NCBI RefSeq assembly: GCF_963678975.1
Contig: NC_089273.1
Location: 27,967,073-28,031,072 of the forward strand
From: Dysidea avara
Taxonomy: Eukaryota > Porifera > Demospongiae > Dictyoceratida > Dysideidae
DNA: 64,000 nucleotides
Reading direction: 5' to 3'
Shown: in pieces, positions 48,122 to 59,650 of the stretch
Layout: each line of letters opens with the position of its first letter
How positions within the stretch are numbered: position 1 is the first letter of the stretch
Translations under genes and position numbers: made by a program
The notes under the pieces: generated by a model
Databases searched by the model: none
What the model saw: the letters and a program-made list of their open reading frames with translations, nothing else
Told to the model about the DNA's origin: nothing

Positions 48122-48499
48122 ATGTTGGCCTCTTCTCTATGGGTTACTTGTGACAAACCATGCAGGATGTTGGATCATTTCAAGTTGCTTGATTGCATTA
48201 TATGTGATGGTAAGGATCCCATATGGAGGAGCACTAATTTAGCTCAGTTGTTTATAGGTACACATTCACAAATGTGTCTTAGAAGGTGGTTGATCTCCGA
48301 TAGGAATTCTCTACTCTCTCATGATCTAGTCTCACCCCCAGTCTGGGGCAAGACTACTCCCGATCTACATGAGATTTACATTGAGACATTTAAGTCATAC
48401 TTAATTACAGTGGAACCTCAGTTATCTGGACCCTACCTACCTAGATCCTCGGTTAACCGAACTACAGGAATATCTGGCTTAACTGCTCTATTAGAGTAG
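48122..48499 (+). other. Longest unassigned open frame, ending in a pogo-like terminus
   Basis: 125 codons with no recognisable domain; in AT-rich sequence of this length one such frame can arise by chance. From 48416 the DNA reads TACAGTGGAACCTCAGTTAT, typical of pogo/Tigger-type transposon ends, with an inner CGGTTAACCGA dyad. So the last third at least is transposon-derived. Two dispersed-motif copies follow at 48481-48518. Confidence 0.3.
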
Positions 48500-50934
48500 T
48501 GACTGTTCTATTAGGGTGGTTTAATAGCGTTGATAGCTATTTTAAGGTACAGTTTCTGAGATACGTATGGACTTTTTAGACTTATGGGAGCACCCCTGGT
48601 TCCAAGAGCTTCAGACAATTGTATGCATTAGCATAACACCCCTACAATGAATGGAGAGAGAATGGGACCTTGTGCATGCAGAAATGAAGGAGAAATAATC
48701 ACTATATTATTTCAGAGCAATAGGTCTAGAGATATGTGCTGTCAGTGGACACTGAGACAGTTCAACTGTCCACCAACAGCACATATGTCCAGCTGTTTAG
48801 GTGACTATGGCAATCAAGTGATGGTTTGGACCATATAAAGCTAGTTGGGTAAAATGACTGCCAGCCACTTAATGAGCAGCACTGTTTCTAATTTCATAAC
48901 ATTTTGCTGAGTGGATGAGTTCCACACGTTAACTTGCAATGCGTAATTATTGTTCTAGTATTGGGCACATAAAACTCTATTCTTTGCAGCGGAAAAACAA
49001 ACGATGTTCTCATAATAAATGCACTAAAGAGTTATGGAGATCCATCAAAATTATGCGAAAAGATCAAGTCTCTATTAATACCATACAAGTGAATGCAGAA
49101 TCCTACTGTGACAGTTTTTCTAAACCTAACATCCTCAACAACTGCTACTCTTCAGGTTTTTAAATATGACCACTTCTCATCCTAACATAGACATAGCTAC
49201 AGTGAGCCATTTCCAGTTATTATTCTAGCGTTTCTCCTTTGGGAAGGAATCAGGAATTTGGGGGTGACGAGATGAACTAGCTATAGCTATAGGTACACTT
49301 GTTCTATGTAAATAAATTGAAACAGTTTCCAAATCCACAACAACCATTAGTTTGGCATTTGTTGCACACCATTTGGTTGAGAAATAACTGGTAATCAACA
49401 AGGCGAGATCTGAGAAATAGAAAATAACTGAGAAGGCAACTGAGAAACTGTAACTAAGAAATAACTAGAAAACAACTGAGAATTATGATATAATTGATAA
49501 ATTATCAAGAAAATAAGTGAGAAATGATAATTAAGTAGGAAATATGTAAGAAACTCCTGGAACTAGCCTCCATATGATGCTGCCAAAACTCTGTAGTATC
49601 AAATCTCGCAGTAACTTAGAATCAAAGAAATCTGGTAACTAATTCTTCACTCCATAATAATTATTGCTACAATTGTTTGGTGCAGGAGTCTCAGAGAGCA
49701 GGATGTACGTTTGGAAAACTATTAGGGTATAGTATCTACTGTCAAAGTCACATGTACACTTAAATATGATTTCTCCCTTCAATGATCCCTTTATTCCAGT
49801 TTGAATCAACCTTATTCTGTATATAGTCTGAATGACATTAGCTATGTAGCTATTCATAGTGCTTTAAAAGTAACTCAACGTCCATTATATGGCCTCAAAC
49901 AGTACAATATTTTGATTTGCTGTATACCATAACTAAACGTAATGGCACCAATGAGTTGAGTTTCACATGATCATTGTGCACAAAATGCATCTTTTGTGGC
50001 TTTCTATATGTGAAAGAGGAGTATATTACATGTTCTAGAGTCTTGCAGCAGACAAAATATAGTCACTAAATAATATCAGGGATAATTACTGTCCGTACTG
50101 TGTAGTTGCCAGTCATAGAATGTCATACACAATAATCACCTCTTAATTTGATATTAGTCTGGTGGCTCTATTAGAGTATTTTGTGACCAGTTTGTGAAAA
50201 TCAATAATATTATGGTATGCTGGGTGGACAGGAGTAAGTAGTCACTACTGAAAACTTGTAGTTATATAACTTGTAGTTATTCCCCATGCCATGCCATGGA
50301 CTGCAAGTTGTAAGATGGTATTGAGTCAGGAAGATTAGAATGTATGGAATATTGATTAAAAACATGGCTTCTACATGTTTGCATAAGCTATGCATGCCAG
50401 TTTTGCTGAAAAAAGGTGCTCATTGCTTGCTCTTGGTTCTATGGGTGTGCAGCAATACTACTACTCTCAGGCTATAATGTAGTAGTGTTGCTCCAATGTC
50501 CTGTTGCTCCTTGAGCTGAGAGAGTTCACTGACTGGCATGGCGAGGAATACAGAAAATTAATTGTTTGTCATAATCATAGTTTTTCTTATGTGTACTGGA
50601 AATGGAAAAAAAATTATCGATCTAGAAAATGAGGCATGGTGGAGCTGTGTAAATGTTTGCTAGTTGGTGGATAGAGTTTTCAGGCTACATTTCATATGTA
50701 ACTAACATAAGACAGTTTAGTGAATACCTATTAAGTGTAAGAAGTATATATGGAGTTTTGTGAAGGTTAATTTTATACCCACATTCTATATATACGTATA
50801 ATACATAATTGCGTGTGTTTTTTTTCTGCAAAAGATTCATAATGTTTGTTTTGCAAAACCAAGCTACCAATAAAAAGTTTCTTTGTTGGTTGTAGAGAAA
50901 TTATCTGTGGATCCACAAGCCTTGATCAAATTTG
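48500..50934. other. Gene-free AT-rich stretch
   Basis: 49390-49560 is built of degenerate AACTGAGAAATAACTGAGAA-like words, and a similar patch lies at 51240-51370. A dispersed-motif copy is at 50161-50180. No gene recognised. Confidence 0.45.
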
Positions 50935-51123
50935 ACATGGGACCCCACCGTTGGTGCCTACATTCATGGGTACTATTGTGAAAGATTGGCTGCCATTTAA
51001 GAGGTGTTTGACAAGGTCATTTCTATTGCTGTGAACAAAGGGTGGCACAAGATTGGGTTTCTTTTACCTCCCAAGTTTACGCCTCTATTTACAGAAAAGA
51101 TTAAGGACTTTTTAGGTAAATAG
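50935..51123 (+). pseudogene. Degenerate coding relic with one internal stop
   Basis: One frame reads TWDPTVGAYIHGYYCERLAA-I, then a TAA at 50998, then EVFDKVISIAVNKGWHKIGF and LLPPKFTPLFTEKIKDFLGK to TAG at 51121. The amino-acid texture (mixed helix-like hydrophobic and charged residues, no low complexity) and continuity across the stop suggest a lost exon. Family not recognised. Confidence 0.35.
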
Positions 51124-52470
51124 TTTCACTGTCAGCCATAAGCAGCCAGTCGGCAGTCGGTTCTAAATTTGTATAATACTTTAACACCAATTGCTACTCA
51201 TTAGGTAGCCATGCCATTTTTTATAAGTATACTGTAACTGTGAAATGGGAAGGTAAGTGAGAAATGGAAGTGTAATCGAGAAAGCAACAATTGTGAAAAT
51301 TAATATTCAAGGAAATAGTGAGTGAGAAATGAGAGTGGAAATAGCTAAGTGATTGAAAATAACTGAGACAAGCTTTTGGCACAGGCAACCATAGTAAATT
51401 TCCTATATTATTATTCATGAGGGAGCCTGTGTAGAATAATTCACACCTGGGCCAGATAGCACAAAGGTTCTGCAGTAGATTAACATTAAATTTATGATTT
51501 GTGCTATGTATGTATGTATATGTAGGTTAGGTGGCTATTATAGAACTTATTCCCCAGCACCTTTTGTGTGAGCATAAATTCAATTATAATATGTAGGATC
51601 AATGTATTACATCGTGCCCTCCAGACTCCTGGTGATATACATGCATTGTAGCTCAGGCCATGCAATGTGTTCTTGTTGTATTAACACTACTGTAATACAA
51701 TAAGACAAAGACACTATAAAAATGAATATGATTACATAGCAATTACAAGAGTATATGAATACAATTTACAAAAATTAAGCTACTGTAAATAGCTACATGA
51801 TAATTGCATGATGAGTTAAGGTATTTGTGCAGCTACATAGTGGCCTCTGTGTGTGCTGGTACAGTGCACTGTAGAGCTACAGATTTATTTTTTATTTATT
51901 TATTTTGTTATAAAAAAAAGCTACTGATGTGTATAAACTGACAGTATTTATTGCAAGCAAGTAGAATAAACAGTCAGAATAGATTACTGCATGTAGGCTT
52001 GCCCCTAAACTCAAAGATGTGATATATAAATGTATAGTTGTCATGTCTAAAATAGTGGGTGCGATCTGTTTATTGGTGGTAAATTACAAGTCCCTTAATG
52101 CCAACCCAGCTGAATCCTAGTTTCTCTACCAATAAGGTACTCCAGACAACTGATAGGTGAACTCCGCATAGCTACCTATAGCCACCATTTTCAAAGGCTA
52201 ATTTCCTTTTGTGATGTTGGCTCAAGCAGATGTTGGCTCATGCAGATGTTGGCAGCACCATTATTGGCAATAATGACTGAATGACTACTATAGTATATTT
52301 ACGGTCACCAACGACTCTGTTATTCGTTAATAACTTCTTGAAGCTGATGATAGAATAAGATGCACTTTAATCCCATGCACTAGCTGTCAAGAAGTTTAGC
52401 ACTTTGAACTCCTGTACCACTGGTGTCAGTAGGGCTTCAACCACAAAATTAAATCTGCCTGCATGGTTGC
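51124..52470. other. Gene-free AT-rich stretch
   Basis: Contains a TTATTTTTTATTTATTTATT-like low-complexity patch near 51885 and a duplicated GCAGATGTTGGCTCA phrase at 52227-52250. No gene. Confidence 0.45.
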
Positions 52471-52965
52471 AGTTCCTTCTATGGCTTCCCGTGCATGTAT
52501 GGTAGTTATACATTTACTGATAATACTTGTCAGTCTTCAAGTTTCTATAAACCCTATGGAGAAGGTTGTGTTGGTGTTCTAGAAGGCGTTCTACAATTAA
52601 TGTCATTGCATGTCACCAAGTTCTTTGACAAAGAGTCAGTATTGAAGCTGGCAAAATTGTTGGCTGCGTATAGCTACTAGTACATGAACTCATTATGCAA
52701 CAGTTAATTAATTTTTATATGGTTCCCTTGAGCTATTGTGTGGCTTCTTAAACGGCTTCCCAAGTTGTGGAACTGTCTTACTGCACCTCGCCGGTGTAGC
52801 TAGCTATCATCTGTGAGAATAGTCTCAGTACTTCCCGTTCGCTGCTTGTCCGATCAGTTTCATCTGACTGCAAACACCTTCCGAGGCTGTGCCCTTGTTC
52901 TGAGTGTGCCTTGCTAGCCGCTACCTGTCAGTGCTGCGTGGACAACGGCTACTTGATTGGTGAGT
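52471..52965 (+). other. Open frame followed by a CpG-richer, first-exon-like segment
   Basis: 52495-52680 is a 61-codon frame with a coding-like texture (GEGCVGVLEGVLQLMSLHVT) but no known domain. 52780-52965 is richer in CpG and G+C (CTCGCCGG, CCCGTTCGC, CTTCCGAGG) and ends in a good donor, GGTGAGTT at 52959-52966. It could be the promoter and first exon of a gene outside recognition; weak. Confidence 0.25.
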
Positions 52966-53488
52966 TCAGTTAAAAGGTTAAATTAATTTCTTAGCCGCCA
53001 GTGAACATAGACCTAAAGGTCGCTCTTCTCTGACCGTAATCCAGGTAGCTAGCTCGGTAACGTAGGGAGGGAGTCTAGGTTAAGGTTGTACTTTTGGGGC
53101 TTGACCACCCGGGGTTATTAAATTCTCCAGTCCGATAGTTGTATCCTAGAATCAAGTGTACTTTAATAGCCAGACCCCGTAGTCTGGCGTAGCCATGGTA
53201 TCAATACTAGCACTTGTGCAGCTGGAATGTAGTTAACAGCGCTAGCTGTAGCTACACAGCCCTTGTGCTTCTATGACTGAATTATTGTTATTAGATTCAT
53301 GGTTATTATTGTTATTACCAGTTAGGCACTGGAGGGTGTACACAGAAGGCAGAGCCTGTTCGAGGTGTTTACCCATAGCCTAGGAGCCTAAGCGAAAATC
53401 TTTGAGCTAAATATCCTGAAGTGAAACGGGACAAATACCTAGAAGTCCCACAAGACCTCACTTATGAATATGATTAAAACTATAACTG
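52966..53488. other. Gene-free stretch
   Basis: A short dyad CCAGACCCCGTAGTCTGG lies at 53171-53188. Nothing else supported. Confidence 0.4.
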
Positions 53489-53896
53489 TTAGGCCATCAT
53501 TATTAGCTATATTGCTTGTTTCCCATCACCCATTAGAGCAAAACTTGAACTTATGCGCCGGGGCGGGGTGGGAGATGATTATTCGTATTCACTCGACTCT
53601 TGTTAGTATATTTTAGTTTCTGACTGCTCTATTAGAGTAGCTATCTCAATCTTGAAGGCCGCCAGGATCCACGCTGTTGAACAAGAGTGGAGGGACTTCC
53701 ACCCTTCTGCTATGTGTATGGGCACAGCTAATCAGTGGCTAATGCATTTACCTTAATACTAGTTACTCTGTGCCTCCTTCTAGCATGAAATAGTGCATTC
53801 ACATGATTTATAATCAAATAATTAAAAGTCGGTGAGTGTACCTAAAATTGATGCGGGTGGTGACGGGAAACAAGGAATTTAATAATGATGGCCTTA
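53489..53896. mobile_element. About 405-bp inverted-repeat element, TTAGGCCATCATTATTA ends
   Basis: Left TTAGGCCATCATTATTA then TGCTTGTTTCCCATCACC; reverse right TAAGGCCATCATTATTAAAT then TTGTTTCCCGTCACC. A dispersed-motif copy is inside at 53620-53651. Target duplication not clear. Confidence 0.8.
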
Positions 53897-55103
53897 CCAA
53901 GAATGGTAAAGAAGCTACTGTCATTGTGATAATAACACAGGATATATGAGCTCCAATTCGCACAATGTATATGTACTCCTCATAGTTTCATGAGGATTGC
54001 CTTTTGGTTGGTGAGGCTTTTAAAGTCTGGTTATTTGCTGCTACTTCGAGGGTTGTAAGTATTATTATGGCAGCTAACACTAGTAACTATCTTGTCATGA
54101 ATTTGCCATGAACGTATACCTAGCGGTATGAATAAATGTTAGGTAATGTTTCATAGCAGATCTGTTGAAGAAATGGCAATGAAATTGAATTCATTGCCAT
54201 CATTTGCCTTATGAAGTATAATTATGTTACCCCCATGAATTTGATTTGTTGGACTCCATGAAATTCCCAAGCCATCCCTAAGGTATGCAATCAGACTAGT
54301 TTCTGATGATGTAAGTGGCAGAGTACATTCTTCAAGTGCTCCAAGCCTCAATAGGCTCTACACATTGGCATTAATCTGTCAAGGCACAATCACAGAAAAG
54401 CGACATAGCTTGCTACACTGCTTTAGCGCTCCAAGGCGTAAAATTACAACAATATTCAACTTGTCTACCCTCAAATATTTTCTAAATGTAACTAGATATA
54501 TTGTACAAGGGTTATTATACTTTCATATTATGCCATATCATTGTTGTACTACTTATTAATAATAGTGTTTTTAGTTGTCTATGGTGTTGTAACATACTTA
54601 CAGTGACATATGCTGAAGCCATAAATTGACTTTACAGCATCATAAAACAAAAACTAAATGTAACATAAAAGTCTGTAACCACAAGTCTTAGTCTTCTTTA
54701 AGAAAACAATGAAGTCAAATTAAAATTTGTAACAAATAACAGTTTTTCAAAATTCCATGAAAATAGGAAAAAATACAGTGTATAGATATAACTTTGAAAT
54801 TCCATTAAAAGCAAATTTTCAAAATCAGTCGTCGAGAGCATTCATCAACTACAATTTATTGTTTGGCAAAACTCAAAAGTGTCTATAATAGCTTCAAAAT
54901 AAGTATGTCAGATTAATGTACATATCATGGCATAATTGCAGTGGTTACCATAGAAACATGTGGACAAACTAGTGAAAATTTGTGGATATAAATTATATGC
55001 AAAAAAAAACAGAATGAAGATATTATGATCAAAAATGTGAAACTTTTAGAAGTTACGTAATGTCTTGGTGCACTTTTCTCTACTAGTGTAACAAAAATAA
55101 TAA
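53897..55103. other. Gene-free AT-rich stretch
   Basis: Only short frames on both strands (for example 54151-54351, minus strand); none with recognisable domains or splice context. Confidence 0.45.
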
Positions 55104-56213
55104 GTCAGCATGTTAAACACACAGAGATCTCTATTCGGACTCCATGGATATGGTAGGGACTAATCACAACCTTCAATGAACACGGTGGTTTTTTGCAGAG
55201 ACAGTCACCAATAATGCCTTTACATCCAGTACCGATTCCGGAATTCCGTAAATTTTGCATAAAATTTTCTCCGTGAATCTGGCACAATCATTTTGCTGCC
55301 ATACGAGTGATTGATCAAACAATTGGATTGTTACTAGGGTTTCTGGGGGCAAGGAATACGATGGTGCAGTTAGTTTCCTGTGTTTGTGTGGAGTTTTATG
55401 CCAATTATAAGATTATTTTGCAATGTAGCCACCACAATGTTATGTTCTTTTTGTAAGAAACGACCCAGCACATGTTAGTTACACCAAGGTGAGCATTTTT
55501 GTCCATGTAGTTTTCAACATTACTATGCTAAAAGTCAGCAAATTTGCACCACAAATAGCTCATCTCTTTGATACACCATTTTGGTAGCTGTCAAGGAGCT
55601 GTACATTAAGAGACAAAATAATCATATAAGCAGCTATATATCAACAGTACAACTCCTTGCTTTGCATGCACATTGTATTTTGAGTGTAGATGACTGGAAC
55701 AGGGTGGTTGCACTTCACCATGTTTATGCTGTTTTGCCATCAGCAAGATGCTAAATGCATGCAACTATTTAGTAGCTTTCTATGGAGGTGACTTTTATTC
55801 AGAGAGTCTTACAAGTAAGGTGATACTGACAGTCTGTGGTCCATGTATCAAGGTATTTATAACAAAAAAACAGAAGTTCAAAGTGTTATTGCAAAGCTCA
55901 GTTATAAGCATTGTTCAATTGTTCCATTTTTGGGACTTTTTTCAATGGAAAGATATGGAGAAAATTTAGCTTATTTTAAAGGACAAAATCACTTATAACT
56001 CCACCATCTTATAATGGATTTTTAAAAACTAAGTGTTTATGAGATCCTGCAGGGAGTACTATATACACAAGGTTATGCTAAATAAAAATTATTTCCATTA
56101 ATTTTAAAATTCTCCCGGAATCACTATGGCATTGAGTCTGAATAGAGATCCCGTTTACCATGCTGGCTAGTTCAACTCTTGTTTCTTTGTTTTTTCAGCA
56201 ATCTCTATTCCCA
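55104..56213. mobile_element. About 1.1-kb relative of the 58843 element
   Basis: Left GTCAGCATGTTAAACACACA then GAGATCTCTATTCGGACTC; right GAGTCTGAATAGAGATC, ACCATGCTGGCTAG and AATCTCTATTCCCA. These match the inverted ends of 58843-59100, but the outermost left segment is eroded. The interior encodes nothing recognisable, so this is a longer non-autonomous form. Confidence 0.75.
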
Positions 56214-56303
56214 TATTTTATACTGGTTTGTTTACTTTTATGAATTCATTTTATTTATAGCTAACGAAATTATTGTTGATTACAGTATGCTCTATACATG
56301 CAC

Positions 56304-57006
56304 CAGCGTTGAAACCGGGTCACTACTGCTGACCCGGATGACCCACTGACCCGGGCGCGGATTAATTAAAGCCGAGGTGTGCGATAAGAGCTATGCTTCG
56401 AGTATAGTCTCGAGCAAGCGAGACTACGTTTTGAGTGTTCGATTCATGTTGACCGAGTCAACGAGTAGTTATGTGATAACTTAGCGGGTAAGTTTGTGAT
56501 TTAAAATCAGTCAGTGCATGTGTTTTGGTTCTAGGTAGCTACTGTGAATTTACAGACAGCAATTGGGTGTGGCTTTGTGCATACCTAGTATTACAATTTC
56601 CCAATATATATATATATTTTATTTCCTGATATATTTAGGTGGGTGTGGCTCACAAAAGTACTTATCCTGCTGCAAGACTGCACTATATACTACTCGTACA
56701 ATAAGCGATTGGTGGGAGTGGCTCCACGTAGGCTTGTAGACAGCAACAGACACAGTTTCATGCTACAGACTACACTTACTACTATTAAATGGAAGTGGCT
56801 GAGCGTATGTTTGTGATGCAATAAGTGGGCGTGGCTGTAGAAAGAGTTACTCGAGCAGCGTTTATAAGTTTACACGTCGTCAAACGAGCAATTTCGTTTC
56901 TCATGCAATCCAATCCAGGTCAGACCCGGATAATTTGTAAACCGGGTCGGACCTGGATGACCCGAAGAAAATGTGACCCGGTTGACCCTTCCCGGTTTCA
57001 ACGTTG
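56304..57006. mobile_element. 703-bp hAT-like element, CAGCGTTGAAACCGGGT ends
   Basis: Left CAGCGTTGAAACCGGGTCAC and (reverse) CAACGTTGAAACCGGGAAGG, with repeated GACCCGG/CCGGGTC words within 120 bp of both ends. CTATACA occurs on both sides, suggesting an imperfect 8-bp duplication (CTATACAC on the right). The interior is CpG-rich with GGGCGTGGCT-type words; no transposase frame. Confidence 0.8.
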
Positions 57007-57060
57007 CTATACACCATAGTTGGATAGATCAAAGCTGTATAGTAGAAAGTACAGTCCATG

Positions 57061-57526
57061 CAGGGGCGAATCCAGAACCTGGCAATGGGAGGGGCACAAA
57101 CAGGCTAAGTTGTAGGTGGTTGGGGAGACTCATATTCTCTTGTTAGTTGCTGCATTTTTGAAGCAGCAAACAATCACCTCTTAGTAGTGTCTCACTGTTG
57201 ATTTTTGCCATTTTGGCCTTTGCAGATGGTTATGAAGTCTTAAAAGCTGTTAAAAGGCTCTGAATATCTTACACAACAGCAACACGATAATTATCATTAG
57301 AAGTGCTTAGTATGCATGAAGGTGCTGGGTGACAATTTTACAGCTAGTTTCAGTGACTGGTATGATTTGGTTTCAAGCGAATTTATAATAAATGCAAGTA
57401 AAATGCATGTGAGCATACTATGAGTTTGATAAACTTATCTTGGCCTGACATAAAGTAGCTACTGTATTTTATTCAGAACTCCTCCACAAGTGGGGCCCAA
57501 ATGCCCCATCCTGGATCCACCATTGC
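57061..57526. mobile_element. hAT-like MITE, CAGGGGCGAATCCAG end
   Basis: Left CAGGGGCGAATCCAG and (reverse right) CAATGGTGGATCCAG. CAGTCCATG and CAGTCAATT flank the ends as an imperfect duplication. Decayed. Confidence 0.55.
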
Positions 57527-57829
57527 AGTCAATTGCAGGGGAAAAACAAATCCAATTAACATGTTAATAAGAGGTGCAAGTGGTGCAATAATAATCACAG
57601 TGCTAAATATGTATATCAAGTCGGTCATCATGTACATACAATAGCTGCTATATATACAGTAAGTAATTAAGTATTCAGCTATCATATCATGCAGAGTTAA
57701 CAATAACTAGTGTAATGTTTCCCTGCAATTGAGTGTACTTTGTACTGCTATAAGCAGTGTGTTATGGTCACCAATGTGCATTTGTATAATTATGGCTTCT
57801 GATACATATGCACACATGTGCAGCTCTAA

Positions 57830-58462
57830 CACCCTTTTCATGTGGTCACTTTAAATTAGGTTGAACCCACTTTCAACCCCATATGATCAGCTTAACCAGA
57901 TTGTACCTCGAACAACATTTTCACAATCCAGCACATTCAACCTTTTCATAATTATTATGATCACCTTAACTGCTGGGGTCAACCTGGGTTGAACCTCGAA
58001 GTCATAACCAAGTTCAACCTACAAAGCAGCACAAAGCAGTACAGTTGAACTTGGTTGAACTGAGGTTATGGCTTCAAAAGTGAATTGCAGTTTTTGGTGA
58101 TACATAAAAATGGTGAAAAGTGAGTTCAACCCAGGTTGAGTAAAACCACCAGTTTCTGTTCACAAGCAATCATCAGATGATGGTATTCATTGAGTGATAA
58201 TTTGTCTTCTAAGCACTTTATGTATTCACCAAAAACCACAACTCACTTTTAGAAGTCATAACCCTACAAGCAGTAGGATTGAACTCAGTTTATGGTTTCA
58301 AAAGTGAGTTGGGTCTTTATTGAATTCATGAAATGCTTAGAAGGCAATTATCACTCAATGAATACCATCATGTGATGATTGCTTGAGAACAGAAACTGGT
58401 GGGTTGAATGTGGTATTCACCCTGGGTTGAACCCACATTTGGGTGCCCATGTGAAAATGGTG
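57830..58462. mobile_element. 633-bp TAA-duplicating element with an internal hairpin
   Basis: Ends CACCCTTTTCATG and (reverse) CACCATTTTCACATG, flanked by TAA (57827-57829, 58463-58465). Many GGTTGAAC/GTTCAACC words are scattered throughout in both orientations. 58150-58390 forms a large internal dyad (CAATCATC.GATGATGGTATT and its complement). A PIF/Harbinger-like non-autonomous element. Confidence 0.82.
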
Positions 58463-58842
58463 TAACTCAAGTATGTGGTAGTAGCAATAACATTGGTATG
58501 AACTTAATACACTGTGGTTGCGCATGCAACATAGGCAATGATATAGGGTTTCCAAATGAACACGTTAATGTTAACAGATTGGATAACATATTTACACATA
58601 GATAGATACTAAGTCAGAAGATAAATGGCAGAGTGAACTTACAAGAAGCAAATTTGCTTCAAAGAAGATGTTAACATTGCAATATGCATATAAATTATTA
58701 CATGGTCATGGACATGACAAACCTAGACTTAGTATGAAAGGATATGCAGTTTTTATCCCCAAGAGTGAACATATTTCCTGTAGATCAGTGAAAAAATAAT
58801 AAGACTAAGAATAGTGTAATATTATTATTAAAAATTAAAACA

Positions 58843-59100
58843 TGGGAATAGAGATAGCTGAAAAAATAAAGAAACAAGAGTCAAACTAGCCAGCATGTTA
58901 AACACAGAGATCTCTATTTGGAGTCAATGGATATGGTGGAAACTAAGGAAAAAACAGTAGTTCTCCATGAATAAGGGGCAGATAAGTACTGAGAATGTTT
59001 CTGTATAAATGTTTATTTGAGTCCAAATAGAGATCTCTGGGTATTTAACATGCTGGCCAGTGACTTTTGTTCTTTACATTTTCAGCAAACTCTATTCCCA
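58843..59100. mobile_element. 258-bp MITE with about 85-bp inverted repeats
   Basis: Left TGGGAATAGAGATAGCTGAA through GCCAGCATGTTAAACA and AGAGATCTCTATTTGGA is mirrored at the right end in TCCAAATAGAGATCTCT, TTTAACATGCTGGCC and CTCTATTCCCA. Short form of the 55104-56213 family. Confidence 0.9.
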
Positions 59101-59650
59101 TTTTAGATTTTTAAAATTATTTTTTTGTACTATAGCTTGTTTACTTTTATAAATCCATTTATGGAGCTAACAAATAAGGGATGCTTGATATGTCACAGTA
59201 CTAAACATGTATATCAAGTTAGTCATCATGCCGTTAAGTAGTCAGCTAATATTGTCAGAGTTATCAAACACTAGTCTGATTAATCATGAACCATGGTAGT
59301 GTTATGTGATCACAATAAGTCAGGTACACAGCAACATTGTTGCTCTGGTGTGGACTTAATATACTGTGGTTAAATGTATAGGATTTTCAATTGAAATGTT
59401 AACATTAATAGATTGGATACTTATTAACACATAATAACATGTTGGTTACCCTTGCAGAGACTTAGTCAGAAGATCATTGGCAAAGTGAACCTACAAGAAG
59501 CAGATTTGCTTGCAAGTGTTGCAATATGCATTTAAAAATAGATCATGGGACGTATAGAAGGAAATTAAAGTTATGTAGTTTTTATCTCCAAAATGTACCC
59601 AAATTTTTCTCTAGCCCAGTGGAAAAAATAATAATAAGATGATGATGAAC

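Larger units (their letters stand above)
57590..59650 (+). repeat. Local direct duplication split by two elements
   Basis: 57597-57720 plus 58465-58840 matches 59195-59600: GTATATCAAGT..GTCATCATG, CTTAATA.ACTGTGGTT, ACTTAGTCAGAAGAT, AGTGAAC.TACAAGAAGCA and TTGCAATATGCAT. The element 57830-58462 sits inside the first copy and 58843-59100 separates the two. Confidence 0.75.

Noticed and set aside
48122-48499. New 125-residue protein
   Set aside because: One frame of this length is expected by chance in AT-rich DNA of this size, and its end overlaps a pogo-like transposon terminus.
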